From Torymus aiolomorphi (lineage: Eukaryota; Arthropoda; Insecta; Hymenoptera; Torymidae): a stretch of 64,000 bases of DNA. The stretch lies in the NCBI GenBank assembly GCA_036365515.1, contig CM070876.1, forward strand, positions 130,705,394 through 130,769,393, written 5' to 3'. The translations under genes and the position numbers were made by a program. Within the stretch, counting starts at the first letter, position 1. Each line of letters begins with the position of its first letter. This document shows positions 36,240-48,161 of this stretch, in pieces. The notes below the pieces were generated by a model that was not told the origin of the DNA, ran no database searches, and saw only the letters and a program-made list of their open reading frames with translations.

Positions 36240-39200
36240 ATACCATTTACTAAATAAAACATAATTTACAGCGTCCAAAACGCGTTTTTCTGTATTTTCG
36301 ATCGACGTTCGACTCTGGTATATAGCCTGTCGGTTTTCACCGTTTTCGATCGACTTTTGTGTCCGGGAACTAACTGTCTAGAAGCGACATATTCAGGAGT
36401 ACCGTTACAACTTGAGAACATACTAGAAAAAAGATTTTGCACGTTAAAGAATTTGTCGCCTACCGTTTTTGTATGTAAAAATCGATTGTCAGCATCAAAA
36501 ACACGTTTTTTTGCGTTTTCGATCGATTTCCGACTTCGAGATCTTGGCTATCTTGAAGCAACAAAATCAGGAGTGCTGTAACAACTTAGTAACATATTAG
36601 AGACAAGAGTCTGCGCATTTGTAAATTTGTTGCTTCGGTTTTGTTAAAGAAAACCCCGATTTCACGTCTCAAACGCGTTATTTTCCGGTTTCGATCGATT
36701 TTTGTGTCCGGGAACTAACTGTCTAGAAGCGACAAAATCAGGAATACCGTTACAACTTGAGAACATACTAGAGAAAAGATTGTGCACGGTTAAGAATTTG
36801 TCGCTTACCGTTTTGGTATGTAAAAATCGATTGTCAGCATCACAAACACGTTTATTTGCGTTTTCGATCGATTTTCGACTTCGAGATCTCGGCTATTTTG
36901 AAGCAACAAAATCAGGAATGCTGTAACAACTTAGTAACATATTAGAGACAAGAGTCTGCATATTTGTGAATTTGTTGCTTACGGTTTTTCTAACGAAAAC
37001 CCCATTTACCTAATCTCAAACGGGTTTTTACCGTTTTCGATCGACTTTAGACTCCGGGATATAATCTACTGCAAAGCAACAAATTCAGGAATACTCTAAC
37101 AACGTAGCAACATATTAGAGACAAGAGTCTGCGTATTTGTGAATTTGTTGCTTACGGTTTTGCTAAAGAAAATCCCGATTTCAGCGTCCCAAACGCGTTA
37201 TTTTCCGGTTTCGATCGATTTTTGTGTCCGGGAACTAACTGTCTAGAAGCGATAAATTCAGGAATACCGTTACAACTTGAGAACATACTAGAGAAAAGAT
37301 TTAGCACGTTAAAGAATTTGTCGCTCACCGTTTCTGTATGTAAATATCGATTGCCAGCATCAAAAACACGTTTTTTTGCGTTTTCGATCGATTTTCGACT
37401 TCGAAATCTCGGCTATCTTGAAGCAACAAAATCAGGAGTGCTGTAACAACTTAGTAACATATTAGAGACAAGAGTCTACGCATTTGTAAATTTGTTGCTT
37501 ACGGTTTTGCTAAAGAAAACCCCGATTTCAGCGTCCCAAACGCGTTATTTTCCGGTTTCGATGGATTTTTGTGTCCGGGAACTGTCTAGAAGCGACAAAT
37601 TCCGGAATACCGTTACAACTTGAGAACATACTAGAGATAATATGGCGCACTTTAATGAATTTGTCGCTCACCGTTTTGGTACGTAAAAATCGATTGTCAG
37701 CATCACAACCACGTTTTTTTGAGTTTTCGATCCATTTTCGACTTCGAGATCTCGCCTATCCTGAAGCAACAAAATCAGGAGTGCTGTAACAACTTAGTAA
37801 CATATTAGAGACAAGAGTCTGCATATTTGTGAATTTGTTGCTTACGGTTTTTCTAACGAAAACCCCATTTACCTAATCTCAAACGGGTTTTTACCGTTTT
37901 CGATCGACTTTAGACTCCGGGATATAATCTACTGCAAAGCAACAAATTCAGGAATACTCTAACAACGTAGCAACATATTAGAGACAAGAGTCTGCGTATT
38001 TGTGAATTTGTTGCTTACGGTTTTGCTAAAGAAAATCCCGATTTCAGCGTCCCAAACGCGTTATTTTCCGGTTTCGATCGATTTTTGTGTCCGGGAACTA
38101 ACTGTCTAGAAGCGATAAATTCAGGAATACCGTTACAACTTGAGAACATACTAGAGAAAAGATTTAGCACGTTAAAGAATTTGTCGCTCACCGTTTCTGT
38201 ATGTAAATATCGATTGCCAGCATCAAAAACACGTTTTTTTGCGTTTTCGATCGATTTTCGACTTCGAAATCTCGGCTATCTTGAAGCAACAAAATCAGGA
38301 GTGCTGTAACAACTTAGTAACATATTAGAGACAAGAGTCTACGCATTTGTAAATTTGTTGCTTACGGTTTTGCTAAAGAAAACCCCGATTTCAGCGTCCC
38401 AAACGCGTTATTTTCCGGTTTCGATGGATTTTTGTGTCCGGGAACTGTCTAGAAGCGACAAATTCCGGAATACCGTTACAACTTGAGAACATACTAGAGA
38501 TAATATGGCGCACTTTAATGAATTTGTCGCTCACCGTTTTGGTACGTAAAAATCGATTGTCAGCATCACAACCACGTTTTTTTGAGTTTTCGATCCATTT
38601 TCGACTTCGAGATCTCGCCTATCCTGAAGCAACAAAATCAGGAGTGCTGTAACAACTTAGTAACATATTAGAGACAAGAGTCTGCGCATTTGTAAATTTG
38701 TTGCTTAAGGTTTTGCTAAAGAAAACCCCGATTTCAGCGTCCCAAACGCGTTATTTTCCGGTTTCGATCGATTTTTGTGTCCGGGAACTAACTGTCTAGA
38801 AGCGACAAAATCAGGAATACCGTTACAACTTGAGAACATACTAGAGAAAAGATTGTGCACATTAAAGAACTTGTTGCTCACCGTTTCTGTATGTAAATAT
38901 TGATTGTCAGCATCAAAAACACGTTGTTTTGCGTTTTCGATTGATTTTCGACTTCGGAATCTCGGTTATCGTGGAGCAACAAAATCAGGAGTGCTCTAAC
39001 AACGTAGCAACATATTAGAGACAAGAGTCTGCGCATTTGTGAAATTGTTGCTTACGGTTTTTCTAACGAAAACCCCATTTACCTAATCTCAAACGGGTTT
39101 TTACCGTTTTCGATCGACTTAGACTCCGGGATATAATCTACTGCAAAGCAATAAATTCAGGAATACTCTAACAACGTAGCAACATATTAGAGACAAGAGT

Positions 39201-41075
39201 CTGCGCATTTGTGAATTTGTTGCTTACGGTTTTGCTAAAGAAAATCCCGATTTCAGCGTCCCAAACGCGTTATTTTCCGGTTTCGATCGATTTTTGTGTC
39301 CGGGAACTAACTGTCTAGAAGCAACATATTCAGGAATACCGTTACAACTTGAGAACATACTAGAGAAAAGATTTAGCTCGTTAAAGAATTTGTCGCTCAC
39401 CGTTTCTGTATGTAAATATCGATTGTCAGCATCAAAAACACGTTTCTTTGCGTTTTCGATCGATTTTCGACTTCGAAATCTCGGCTATCTTGAAGCAACA
39501 AAATCAGGAGTGCTGTAACAACTTAGTAACATATTAGGGACAAGAGTCTGCGCATTTGTAAATTTGTTGCTTACTGTTTTGCTAAAGAAAACCCCGATTT
39601 CAGCGTCCCAAACGCGTTATCTTCCGGTTTCGATCGATTTTTGTGGCCGGGAACTAACTGTCTAGAAGCGACAAATTCAGGAATACCGTTACAATTTGAG
39701 AACATACTAGAGAAAAGATTTAGCACGTTAAAGAATTTGTCGCTCACCGTTTCTGTATGTAAATATCTATTGTCAGCATCAAAAACACGTTTTTTTGCGT
39801 CTTCGATCGATTTTCGACTTCGAGATCTCGCCTATCCTGAAGCAACAAAATCAGGAGTGCTGTAACAACTTAGTAACATATTAGAGACAAGAGTCTGCGC
39901 ATTTGTAAATTTGTTGCTTAAGGTTTTGCTAAAGAAAACCCCGATTTCAGCGTCCCAAACGCGTTATTTTCCGGTTTCGATCGATTTTTGTGTCCGGGAT
40001 TTAACTGTCTAGAAGCGACAAATTCCGGAATACCGTTACAACTTGAGAACATACTAGAGATAACATGGTGCACGTTAATGAATTTGTCGCTCACCGTTTC
40101 TGTATGTAAATATCGATTGTCAGCATCAAAAACACGTTTTTTGCGTTTTCGATCGATTTTCGACTTCGAAATCTCGGCTATCTTGAAGCAACAAAATCAG
40201 GAGTGCTGTAACAACTTAGTAACATATTAGAGACAAGAGTGTGCGCATTTGTAAATTTGTTGCTTAAGGTTTTGCTAAAGAAAACCCCGATTTCAGCGTC
40301 CCAAACGCGTTATTTTCCGGTTTCGATCGATTTTTGTGTCCGGGAACTAACTGTCTAGAAGCGAAAAAATCAGGAATACCGTTACAACTTGAGAACATAC
40401 TAGAGATAACGTGGTGCACGTTAATGAATTTGTCGCTCACCGATTTTGTATGTAAAAATCGATTGTCAGCATCAAAAACACGTTTTCTTGCGTTTTCGAT
40501 CGATTTTCGACTTCGAGATCTCGGCTATCTTGAAGCAACAAAATCAGGAGTGCTGTAACAACGTAGCAACATATTAGAGACGAGATTCTGCACATTTGCG
40601 AATTTGTTGCTTACGGTTTTGCTAAGGAAAACCCCGATTTCAGCGTCCCAAACGCGTTATTTTCCAGTTTTCATCGATTTTGTTTTCGGGGATCTATCTG
40701 TCTTGAAGCAACAAATTCAGGAATACCGTTACAACTTAACAATATACTAGAGAAAACATTGTGCACGATAATGAATTCGTCGCTTACCGTTTTTGTATGT
40801 AAATATCGATTGTCAGCATCACAAGCACGTTTTTCTGCGTCTTCGGTCGACTTTTGACTCAAGATCTCGCTTCTCTTGAAGCAACAAAATCAGGAGTGCT
40901 GTAACAACTTAGTAATATATTTAAGACTACATTCCGTACAGTTATGAATTTGTTGCTTACAGTTTTACTAAAAAAAAACCCCTCTTCAGAGTCCCAAACG
41001 ATTTCGTTTGCGTTTTCGATCGACTTTCGACTTTTGCATCCTGCCTATCTTTTAATCTTTGACTTCTCGCTTGAT
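36240..41075 (-). repeat. Right inner arm: array of ~173-bp monomers
   Basis: Inverted counterpart of the left array, about 27 monomers with the same three types. Within it, 36921-37821 and 37784-38684 are a tandem duplication with an 863-bp period in which I could find no difference by eye. A more diverged copy of the same unit follows around 38985-39200. Confidence 0.92.
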
Positions 41076-42409
41076 TAGGGTTTTTAATTAAAAAACGACA
41101 TTTGTGAAAGTAGTGTTGCCTGCATGCACATTAGCTGAATTAATTTTTTTTTAGTTTTATCATTTCCGTTTATATGCATGACCCGACGTTGTTCATATCC
41201 GTGCATGCGTTCCACTTTTGGGACAGTGGTCAACTTTTGAGACATGGGATCTACGGCATCATCAAGCGACAAATTAGCGACAAAAAGTAGGCCAAACCCC
41301 GTGTCGTTATTGTTAATAGCTGAGAAGATACAACGTAATGACTTTTCCAGCTTGAGACTCATGCCACCGTAGCCACTGTTTCTCGGAAACGGCTAGAGCG
41401 TTAAAATCGGGGAAAAATCAGCGACAAATTAGCGACAAAATATGCAATTATAAGTTAATGGATATTTTTAATTTTTATCATTTTTGCTTATATGCTTGTG
41501 ACCTTGTATCGTTTTCTGGGACAGCGGTCCATTTTTGGGACATGGGATCTACGGCATCTTTGAGCGACAAATTAGCGACAAAATCTAGGCCTAACCCGGT
41601 GTCGCTATCGTCAATTGGTGAGACAATAGAACGTAATGGCTTTCCTATCTTAATATTACGCTAGAATAGCCATTGTTTCTCGAAAACGGCTAGAGCGTTA
41701 AAATCGGGTTTTGCGGGAAAAATCAGCGACAAATTAGCGACAAAATATGCAATTATAAGTTAATGAATATTTTTAATTTTCATAATTTTTGCTTATATGC
41801 TCGTGACCTTGTATCGTTTTTTGGGACAGCGGTCCATTTTTGGGACATGGGATCTACGGCATCTTTGAGCGACAAATTAGCGACAAAATCTAGACCTAAC
41901 CCGGTGTCGCTATTGTCAATTGCTGAGAAGATACAATAGTGGCTTTTCCAGCTTAAGACTTACGTTGCAGTAGCCATTGTTTCTCGGAATCGGCTGGAGC
42001 GTTAAAATCGGATTTTGCGGGAAAAATCAGCGACAAATTAGCGACAAAATATGCAATTATAAGTTAATTGTTATTTTTAATTTTCGTCATTTTTGCTTAT
42101 ATGCTCGTGACCTTGTATCGTTTTTTGGGACAGCGGTCCATTTTTGGGACATGGGATCTACGGCATCTTTGAGCGACAAATTAGCGACAAAATCTAGGCC
42201 TAACCCGGTGTCGCTATTGTCAATTGCTGAGAAGATACAATAGTGGCTTTTCCAGCTTATGACTTAAGTTGCAGTAGCCATTGTTTCTCGGAATCGGCTG
42301 GAGCGACAAAATCGGGATTGGCGTAACAAATTAGCGACAAATTAGCGACAAAATACGGGATTATTTTCAACCCGGGCTTATGAAGTGGCTACTCCAGCTT
42401 AATATACAT
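41076..42409 (-). repeat. Right outer arm of the giant foldback element
   Basis: Inverted copy of 18946-20280. Corresponding landmarks are at identical distances from the two ends (for example 166, 745 and 1047 bp), with only scattered substitutions. Confidence 0.93.
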
Positions 42410-42418
42410 ATTGATTTC

Positions 42419-42900
42419 AATGCTACGAATTTTGATTAAAACGCTCCAAAATTTTTCTATAATGCACGTTACTAGGGTTTTTGAGGTCGTTCTTACTAGG
42501 TGTTGATCTTCTTCTAAGTATTGATTTTTAACGATTTTTTCTGAAAAATGCACTTTTTATCGTCAAATTTCTCTTTAAATGATGGATTCTAGCTAGAAAG
42601 AACGGCTGAATATTACTAATAAGTATTTAAATCTTGTCCTAGAGACTTATACTTAAAATATGTGGTTCCGAATTTGTTTGCCAACTAATTATTACAATAT
42701 GACGGACATACAGTAGTATCGTCATATAGATATTGATGGATCCTTAGGAAGACGGTCAAATAACTCGTTGTAAGTGCATTTTTATAAAAAATTGAGCAGA
42801 ATTAAGGAGGTTCTATACCCCTAAAAAGGCATTCAAGAAAAATATTCGTGTCTTAATTTCGTAAAATATGGTAACGATAGTACGAATATAATATAAAAGT
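42419..42900. other. AT-rich DNA between foldback element and gypsy LTR
   Basis: No coding or repeat family recognised. Confidence 0.3.
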
Positions 42901-43869
42901 TGTGACGAGGAGCACGCTTAGCAGCGGTGCCCTCGTCGCGCCGCATTACTCAGCGCCCGCGTTGGCTAAGCCCCTGTATGTACGCAGCGTTGCTGTTACA
43001 TACTGATATGGCTTTTCTCCTTTTGAGGATTCGGCAACGCAGCGGCCAGGAGAGCGCGGTCCTAGAGCTGCGAAATACGCACACGTACGGAAACACACGC
43101 GTTGGAAAAGACAGCGGAGAGGGGAACGACGTTGAAGAGTGCGAGAGAGCGGTCTAATTGCCGCGACGGCAGTCAGTGTCGACGAGAGAACCATCATACA
43201 CGCACGCAAATTAGCCAATACGTGAGACATCGTGAGAGTCAAACGGAGAGAGAGAAGAGAGAGAGAGACCACAGCTCACGACCATCCAGCCAGCTCTGCT
43301 AGCCGTTGCCGCGTTATCAGTTCGCCTGCAGCCGCCGCAGTCACACCATCTTGGCCGGTGTGGTCGACACTGCACATTGCGGCCAGCGACGGCAACAGCA
43401 GTTTGACGAGCAGCGTATCAGAGGCATCGGCCACAGCCAGCTCCGTGGCAGCGTCCCTCTCCGAGACAGGCGAGTATGCCTGGCCCCACTGTGGCCCACG
43501 CGCGCGTGTATAGTGAGTCTGAGCTCGTATCGCCGATGAGCGCCGAGTAATGGGCAGCGCACGGCGATCGCCTTGTTTAGAGAGCGGAGTCTTTGGACTC
43601 TGATACCAAGGCCGCACACCGGCGTGCACAGCGTGACGCGAATTGCCGTTGTATTTGTCGGGTAATCTATTGTGTTTGATGATATGAATAAAACAAAATT
43701 CTATTGTGATTCGTGAGTGTTATATATTCGAGCGCCCTTTTTCCTACATTTCCTCTCGGCACAGGAGTCGGCCTCCCACCGACTCCGCGGCAGTCGGAGC
43801 ACCAGCCTCCAGATCCTGCAACTATAAGTTGTGCGTTGTTGCCAAGAAAAGGTAAGGTACAACGTTACA
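42901..43869 (+). repeat. 5' LTR of a Ty3/gypsy element
   Basis: Begins tgtgacgagg and ends cgttaca, directly before a primer-binding-site-like sequence. It contains a polyadenylation signal (aataaa in atgaataaaac near 43687) and a GC-rich body. The start is inferred from the TG and the composition change. No second LTR was found downstream, so the boundaries rest on one copy. Confidence 0.6.
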
Positions 43870-43870
43870 A

Positions 43871-43889
43871 ATGGCGATCCTGCCAGGAT
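43871..43889 (+). promoter_or_regulatory. Primer-binding site, probably tRNA-Arg type
   Basis: tggcgatcctgccaggatt lies one or two bases after the LTR end. It resembles the complement of an arginine tRNA 3' end in insects (about 16 of 19 positions by my recollection of that tRNA). Confidence 0.6.
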
Positions 43890-45017
43890 TACTGTCGTGC
43901 TGAGGGAAAGTGGAAAAAGGGAGATAGCGAGACAGCAATTCGGGGTGAAATTTATGGTGTCCGCGAATCGCGCCGAAATTTGCAGCACAAAATGGCGGAT
44001 TTTTGAATTTGGATTCATCCGAATTCAAAAATCTTCCGTTGCGGGGAATTTCGATCGCGAACGAAACAATTAAGGACGCCGTGAATTGCGAGGCAAACGG
44101 AGCCAAGACTCTTGTTTCGCATAGCGAGAATGTCGCCCGAGAATTCGGCGACGTTATTATTGCTGTGCGGGCACGCTCAGCTACCGGCGAGTGTTTACGA
44201 CGAGGGATCGCCGTGTTATTGAAGTCGGGTAGGCGAACGATTCGGAGCATAGCTGTAGCTCGAACTTGACGGTAGAATATTACACACAGTTTGTAATATT
44301 TGGAATACTATTTTTGGAGTTGATGGGAAACAGAAATTGCTCACGAGTCTGTTCGGCGTTTAGGCTGAGTTCTGTATGAGAGTGAGAGTGCTGCGTGCGA
44401 TTATTTCTTTTGAGGTTAAATTGAATAGTTAAGAGATGAATTTTAATTATTGAATTGTGTTGTGCTAACGAAAGTTAGCTTAGCGAGGCTCGCGCCGTGC
44501 GTTTAATTGCACGCGTGAGCATAGAGAGCAGCAGCGCTGAACCGTGCCGATAGAGAGGTCCGCGGGGTGCAAGTGCACACGCGGACGTATCGTAGCTCTG
44601 TTAAGTAGGCGGTCGCGCTGCTTAGTGGAGAGGAGTGACTGTAATTTATGATATTTGACGTGTGTATTTTTTGAATTGTGTTGTCTTAATTTATTACATT
44701 TTATTAATTTAATTATTATACATATGATAGAGTCTGGAGAGCGGCAGCGCGCAAGCCTGCTGGTTGAGAGGTTTGCTGTGCGTCGCGTGCGCACGCAAAC
44801 ATAGAGTATTGGCCGAGCGAGGTGATATCGTTCCTCGGCCACAGGTTCTGCCATTCCGTGTGGAGGGGCCCTGAAATCCCTTTGAGCTCGATTAGTTCCT
44901 CACGGCGATCGGCGTGTAGAGCAGGGAGCCGGATAAATTATTGAAATAAACTTGATTCGGATTTCGGAGTTTAGTGGTTAATTTTTATAATTTTATTGCC
45001 GAGAAAAATCGTACGGG
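43890..45017 (+). other. Leader of the Ty3/gypsy element
   Basis: About 1.1 kb of non-coding sequence between the primer-binding site and the first gag-like ATG. Short GC-rich hairpin-like words are present; no conserved ORF. Confidence 0.4.
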
Positions 45018-45410
45018 ATGTCAGCCTCATTGCACACGCGAAAAATGCGCAGACTCCGTCGCGATGCGAGTGTGCGGGCACTGGAGGAGATCGTCGTTAA
45101 ATTAACGCCGCGTTTATTAATGGTGTTGCTCGACCAGGCAGGACTCAGCACCGTGGGTACGCTCAATGAATTACACGAACGGAGACTGAGGTTCGATGTA
45201 ATGAAGGTGGACCCGTGGGACTGTCAGTAATTACGGCCGAGTTACTTATGCAGTCCTCTAGCGAGGAGTTGGCGCCTCAGGGGCCAGGTGACAGAGCATC
45301 GGCGGGTTCCGGGGGCAACTCTCGCATGCCAGCGCACACTGGAGTGGGGGTAAATTTGCGAGCATCACCGCCGAGTGCGCCGTAACAGGGGATTTCGGAT
45401 GCACCGGCGG
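45018..45410 (+). pseudogene. Ty3/gypsy gag, N-terminal part
   Basis: ATG at 45018 opens a frame of 70 codons (basic start, then EEIVVKLTPRLLMVLLDQAG) that ends in TAA at 45228. It sits where gag is expected, after the leader. Further gag-like but broken sequence continues until a non-LTR element inserts at about 45411. I assign it by position and composition; the zinc knuckles lie beyond the insertion at 50068. Confidence 0.5.
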
Positions 45411-46059
45411 AGGTGATAGTAATAGTAATAGTACTTTATTATAAAAATGTAGATTTTAAAAATATTTTATAAACGTGTAATGAACGTTGTAAATTAGTAT
45501 ATAAATCAGAATAAAATATTCGCATTAATAATACTTATATACTTATAAAAATATCGCATTAATAGTACATTATAATTCAGTGATTTTCGTTACGAGAAAA
45601 ATACATGGATGCTCTAGATGGTCACCAGCTTTAATCCCTTTAAAATACTACTTTAAATACTGATTTGCAATATCACAGTCATCCTTAGGAACTAAAATAA
45701 TACTGAATTGTAAGTCAAAAATCCTTAATTAGGGATATCACAGATGAGAAGGATTTTAAAAATGACTAGAAATCTGGTGGACTAGAGAAATTACACGTAT
45801 AATAGTATATGACTATTACTCGTCCAATATATCATAGAAAAACTCTTAAGACTAAAATTAAAAACTATTTGACATTTACACTCACCACCCGCGCTAATAA
45901 ATTACATTCATAACAATAAAAACTATGTATATGGGACGGCACTGCAATTAATAAATTAACATACAGAAATCGCCCATTTTGCGAGTGGTTTAATCGAGAT
46001 CAAGAAAATATGCTTTCAGAGCTGTTTTAAACCTCCTGAGGAAAGAAAAATTTCTAATC

Positions 46060-47579
46060 TCAGCAGGCAGAGAATTCCGTAGGTACGCACCTCTTACCTG
46101 GAATGATTTTATCACAGTGTCGGTGCATCCGGGGCACTGTTAATTCTTTAATTTCACCTCTAGTTACGAATCTAGGTAAATATCTGGAGAAGAGACTCTC
46201 AAGATAGTCCGGAGTATGCATACGCATGATTTTATACATCATTATTGCCATAAAGTAGTGTCTCCTCGAATCAGTGCGTAGCCAGCCCAGAGCAGCTCAT
46301 GAGGCGAAATATGATCACCTCGACCTATACCTAACACATACCTCACATGCATTCTGCAGTCTTTGTAATCTGTTCCTCGACTCTTGAGATGCAGCAACAA
46401 GAACTATCGAGCAGTAGTCCAGATGAGGGAACAACTGCGCGACCATGAGCTGTTTACGCAAGATCTCAGTAGTGTACCGACGGAAAAAACGCAAGGCAAA
46501 TAATACACGATTAAATTTCTTTGTAATATGATTCACATGGGCATTCCATGAAAGCTTGGCGTCTAGTACTACACCGAGACTAGTGACGCTGTTCGAGAAT
46601 GGGATCGTCGATCGTCCTCGGCTCAGAACTTGAATAAAAATCATTAACGAAATGATTTCCACCGAAAACAATCGTCTTTGTTTTGAGCTTATTGAGTTTA
46701 AGAGAGGCGCCCTCAGCCCATGCCGACAGAGCAACAGCCGTCTGCTGTAGTAATTGAATGCCCGCATCTAGACTCTCTTTGGATACTTGTCCGTAAACTT
46801 GCAAATCATCTGCATGCAGTATATGCTTGATGCATCCCGCGGCGTATATCTTCTGACAACTTGAGTAATGCCGTCTCAGTGGAGTGGTGTTTTTTGAAAC
46901 CTGTATACAGAGGGTCAAGAATTTTCTTTTGTATGAAGAACTCTTCCATCTGGATCAGGGCTATCTTTTCCAGGATTTGAGAGAAAGCACAGGATCGAAA
47001 TGGGCCTAAAGTCTGATGGATTTTTAGGCGCTGCACACTTTTTTAGCCGTGTTATGCGCACCTTCTTCCAGAGGTCCGGGAAAACACCACTTGCAAAGGA
47101 GCAATTGAACATCCGTACAAGATGATTCCCAATTAAGGGGAGGGCTTTAGCCACCATACTTTGTGGAATGACATCCTCAACACGAGCCTGAGACGAGAAA
47201 TGGGAGACTGCAAGCACAACATCTGCTAAAACAATATCTTTGAACTTAAAACCTTCTAAACTTGCGGTGTTCAAGAGATTCCTGCAGTCCCCATCCTCGT
47301 CCTGCGGCGAGACTGACACCCTAGAAAAATGCTGATTTAGCTCAACCGGCGTGAGACCATTCAAATCCTCATTCGGTTTGGATATTAACCCCAGGTCTTT
47401 GAGCTCCTTCCAAACATTCCTATTTGTAAGAGCCTCTGACAGGCGTTGATGGTAATATGACGTCCTGGCTTGGGTTGTGTGATCGTCAACAGTTGTCGTA
47501 GCGTTAGGAATTGTTCTAGAAAATATCTGTCTCCCGTCCTCCTGTAACGTTTGTAAGAACCGTCACGTCGTATATTCAT
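46060..47579 (-). pseudogene. Non-LTR ORF2 remnant: RT without endonuclease
   Basis: Pieces in different frames follow each other. A linker (LNQHFSRVSV) comes first, then RT fingers with FRPISILCFLS (about 47355-46915) and HSTETALLKL (near 46870). The palm with HADDLQVYG (about 46825) follows, then the thumb region with VTSLGVVLDAKLSWNAHV and LFPHLDYCSIVL (46600-46320). Last is a C-terminal piece with GNNDV and LPAEIRNFSFLRRFKTALK-type sequence near 46250-46010. A deletion removes part of the fingers and palm between about 46870 and 46830, and the endonuclease is absent. The catalytic pair is read as ADD. Clade looks jockey/CR1-like. Confidence 0.8.
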
Positions 47580-48046
47580 AATTTTATTTTGTTTACAATT
47601 TTTTTTCCAGATTCTTCATTATTGTCGCTAGTGGTAGCCATTTTAGTATTTTTGTTATTTCTGTTATTGTCTTCATTTTGTCCAGATTCAACATTATCAT
47701 TGATGTTAATTTTACTTTTATCTTCTTTATCTGATCGTAAGAATATACTATCCAAATCTTTTTTTGTAGAAAAAACGTAAGCTTTCTTCCCATCTCCTTT
47801 CTTGGTGAGAAATTTTCCACCTCTCTGCCACACATACTTAAGACCAATTGTCTTTGCATAAGTCCTTAATTTTTTAAAGTCATTATACTTTTCTTTTTGT
47901 AAATAATAGTTTATAAAAATGTTTGTTTGGCTTAGCTTAGTAGTTGAAATCTCACCAACGAGCCTAGGATTCAAGTTCATTAGCGAGAAACTTGTGAATT
48001 TTCTTTTTTCTTTAAAAATTTGCGTAAGTAACTCTCCACTGGACAT
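47576..48046 (-). pseudogene. Non-LTR ORF1, FP25K-like C-terminal domain
   Basis: Contains FINYYLQKEKYNDFKKLR, YAKTIGLKYVWQRGGKFL and GDGKKAYVF. This is the pattern of the FP25K-like domain found at the C-terminus of many insect ORF1 proteins (homologous to a baculovirus few-polyhedra protein domain). It is followed by an Asn/Lys-rich tail and a stop at 47576. Upstream of it a ~110-bp out-of-frame gap separates it from the coiled region. Confidence 0.75.
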
Positions 48047-48161
48047 CTGACCAGCAAAGAAAGTGCACTCCTTGAACCGTCAATGATATCGCTTTTGTGA
48101 GTATTTTCCGGTGTCACAGGTAATTTTTTGTGTTGTGTGTAAGATCTCGACTCGCGGGATC

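Larger units (their letters stand above)
18946..42409. mobile_element. Giant foldback element (~23.5 kb) with 9-bp target duplication
   Basis: The two ends are inverted copies: the left starts atgtatattaagctggag at 18946, and the right ends with the exact reverse complement at 42409. Over the first ~170 bp I count one mismatch. Both ends are flanked by attgatttc (18937-18945 and 42410-42418), a 9-bp target duplication. Arms are long and made of tandem subrepeats, as in Foldback elements of the Mutator-like superfamily (established knowledge: long tandem-repeat arms, about 9-bp duplications). No transposase is visible, so it would be non-autonomous. The arms correspond position for position near the termini and drift out of register further in by about one monomer. 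The right arm is interrupted by about 6.4 kb of unrelated repeats. Confidence 0.85.

Noticed and set aside
21140..40558. Many 74-codon ORFs starting MCPG(T/S)NCLEAT in both arms of the foldback element, which look like a repeated gene family
   Set aside because: They recur with the monomer period, which is not a multiple of three, are always cut by the same stops, and follow the non-coding repeat unit exactly; they are a by-product of the array.
42946..44269. Several ORFs of 66-142 codons in the gypsy LTR and leader
   Set aside because: They cross the LTR end and the primer-binding site and show no protein motifs.
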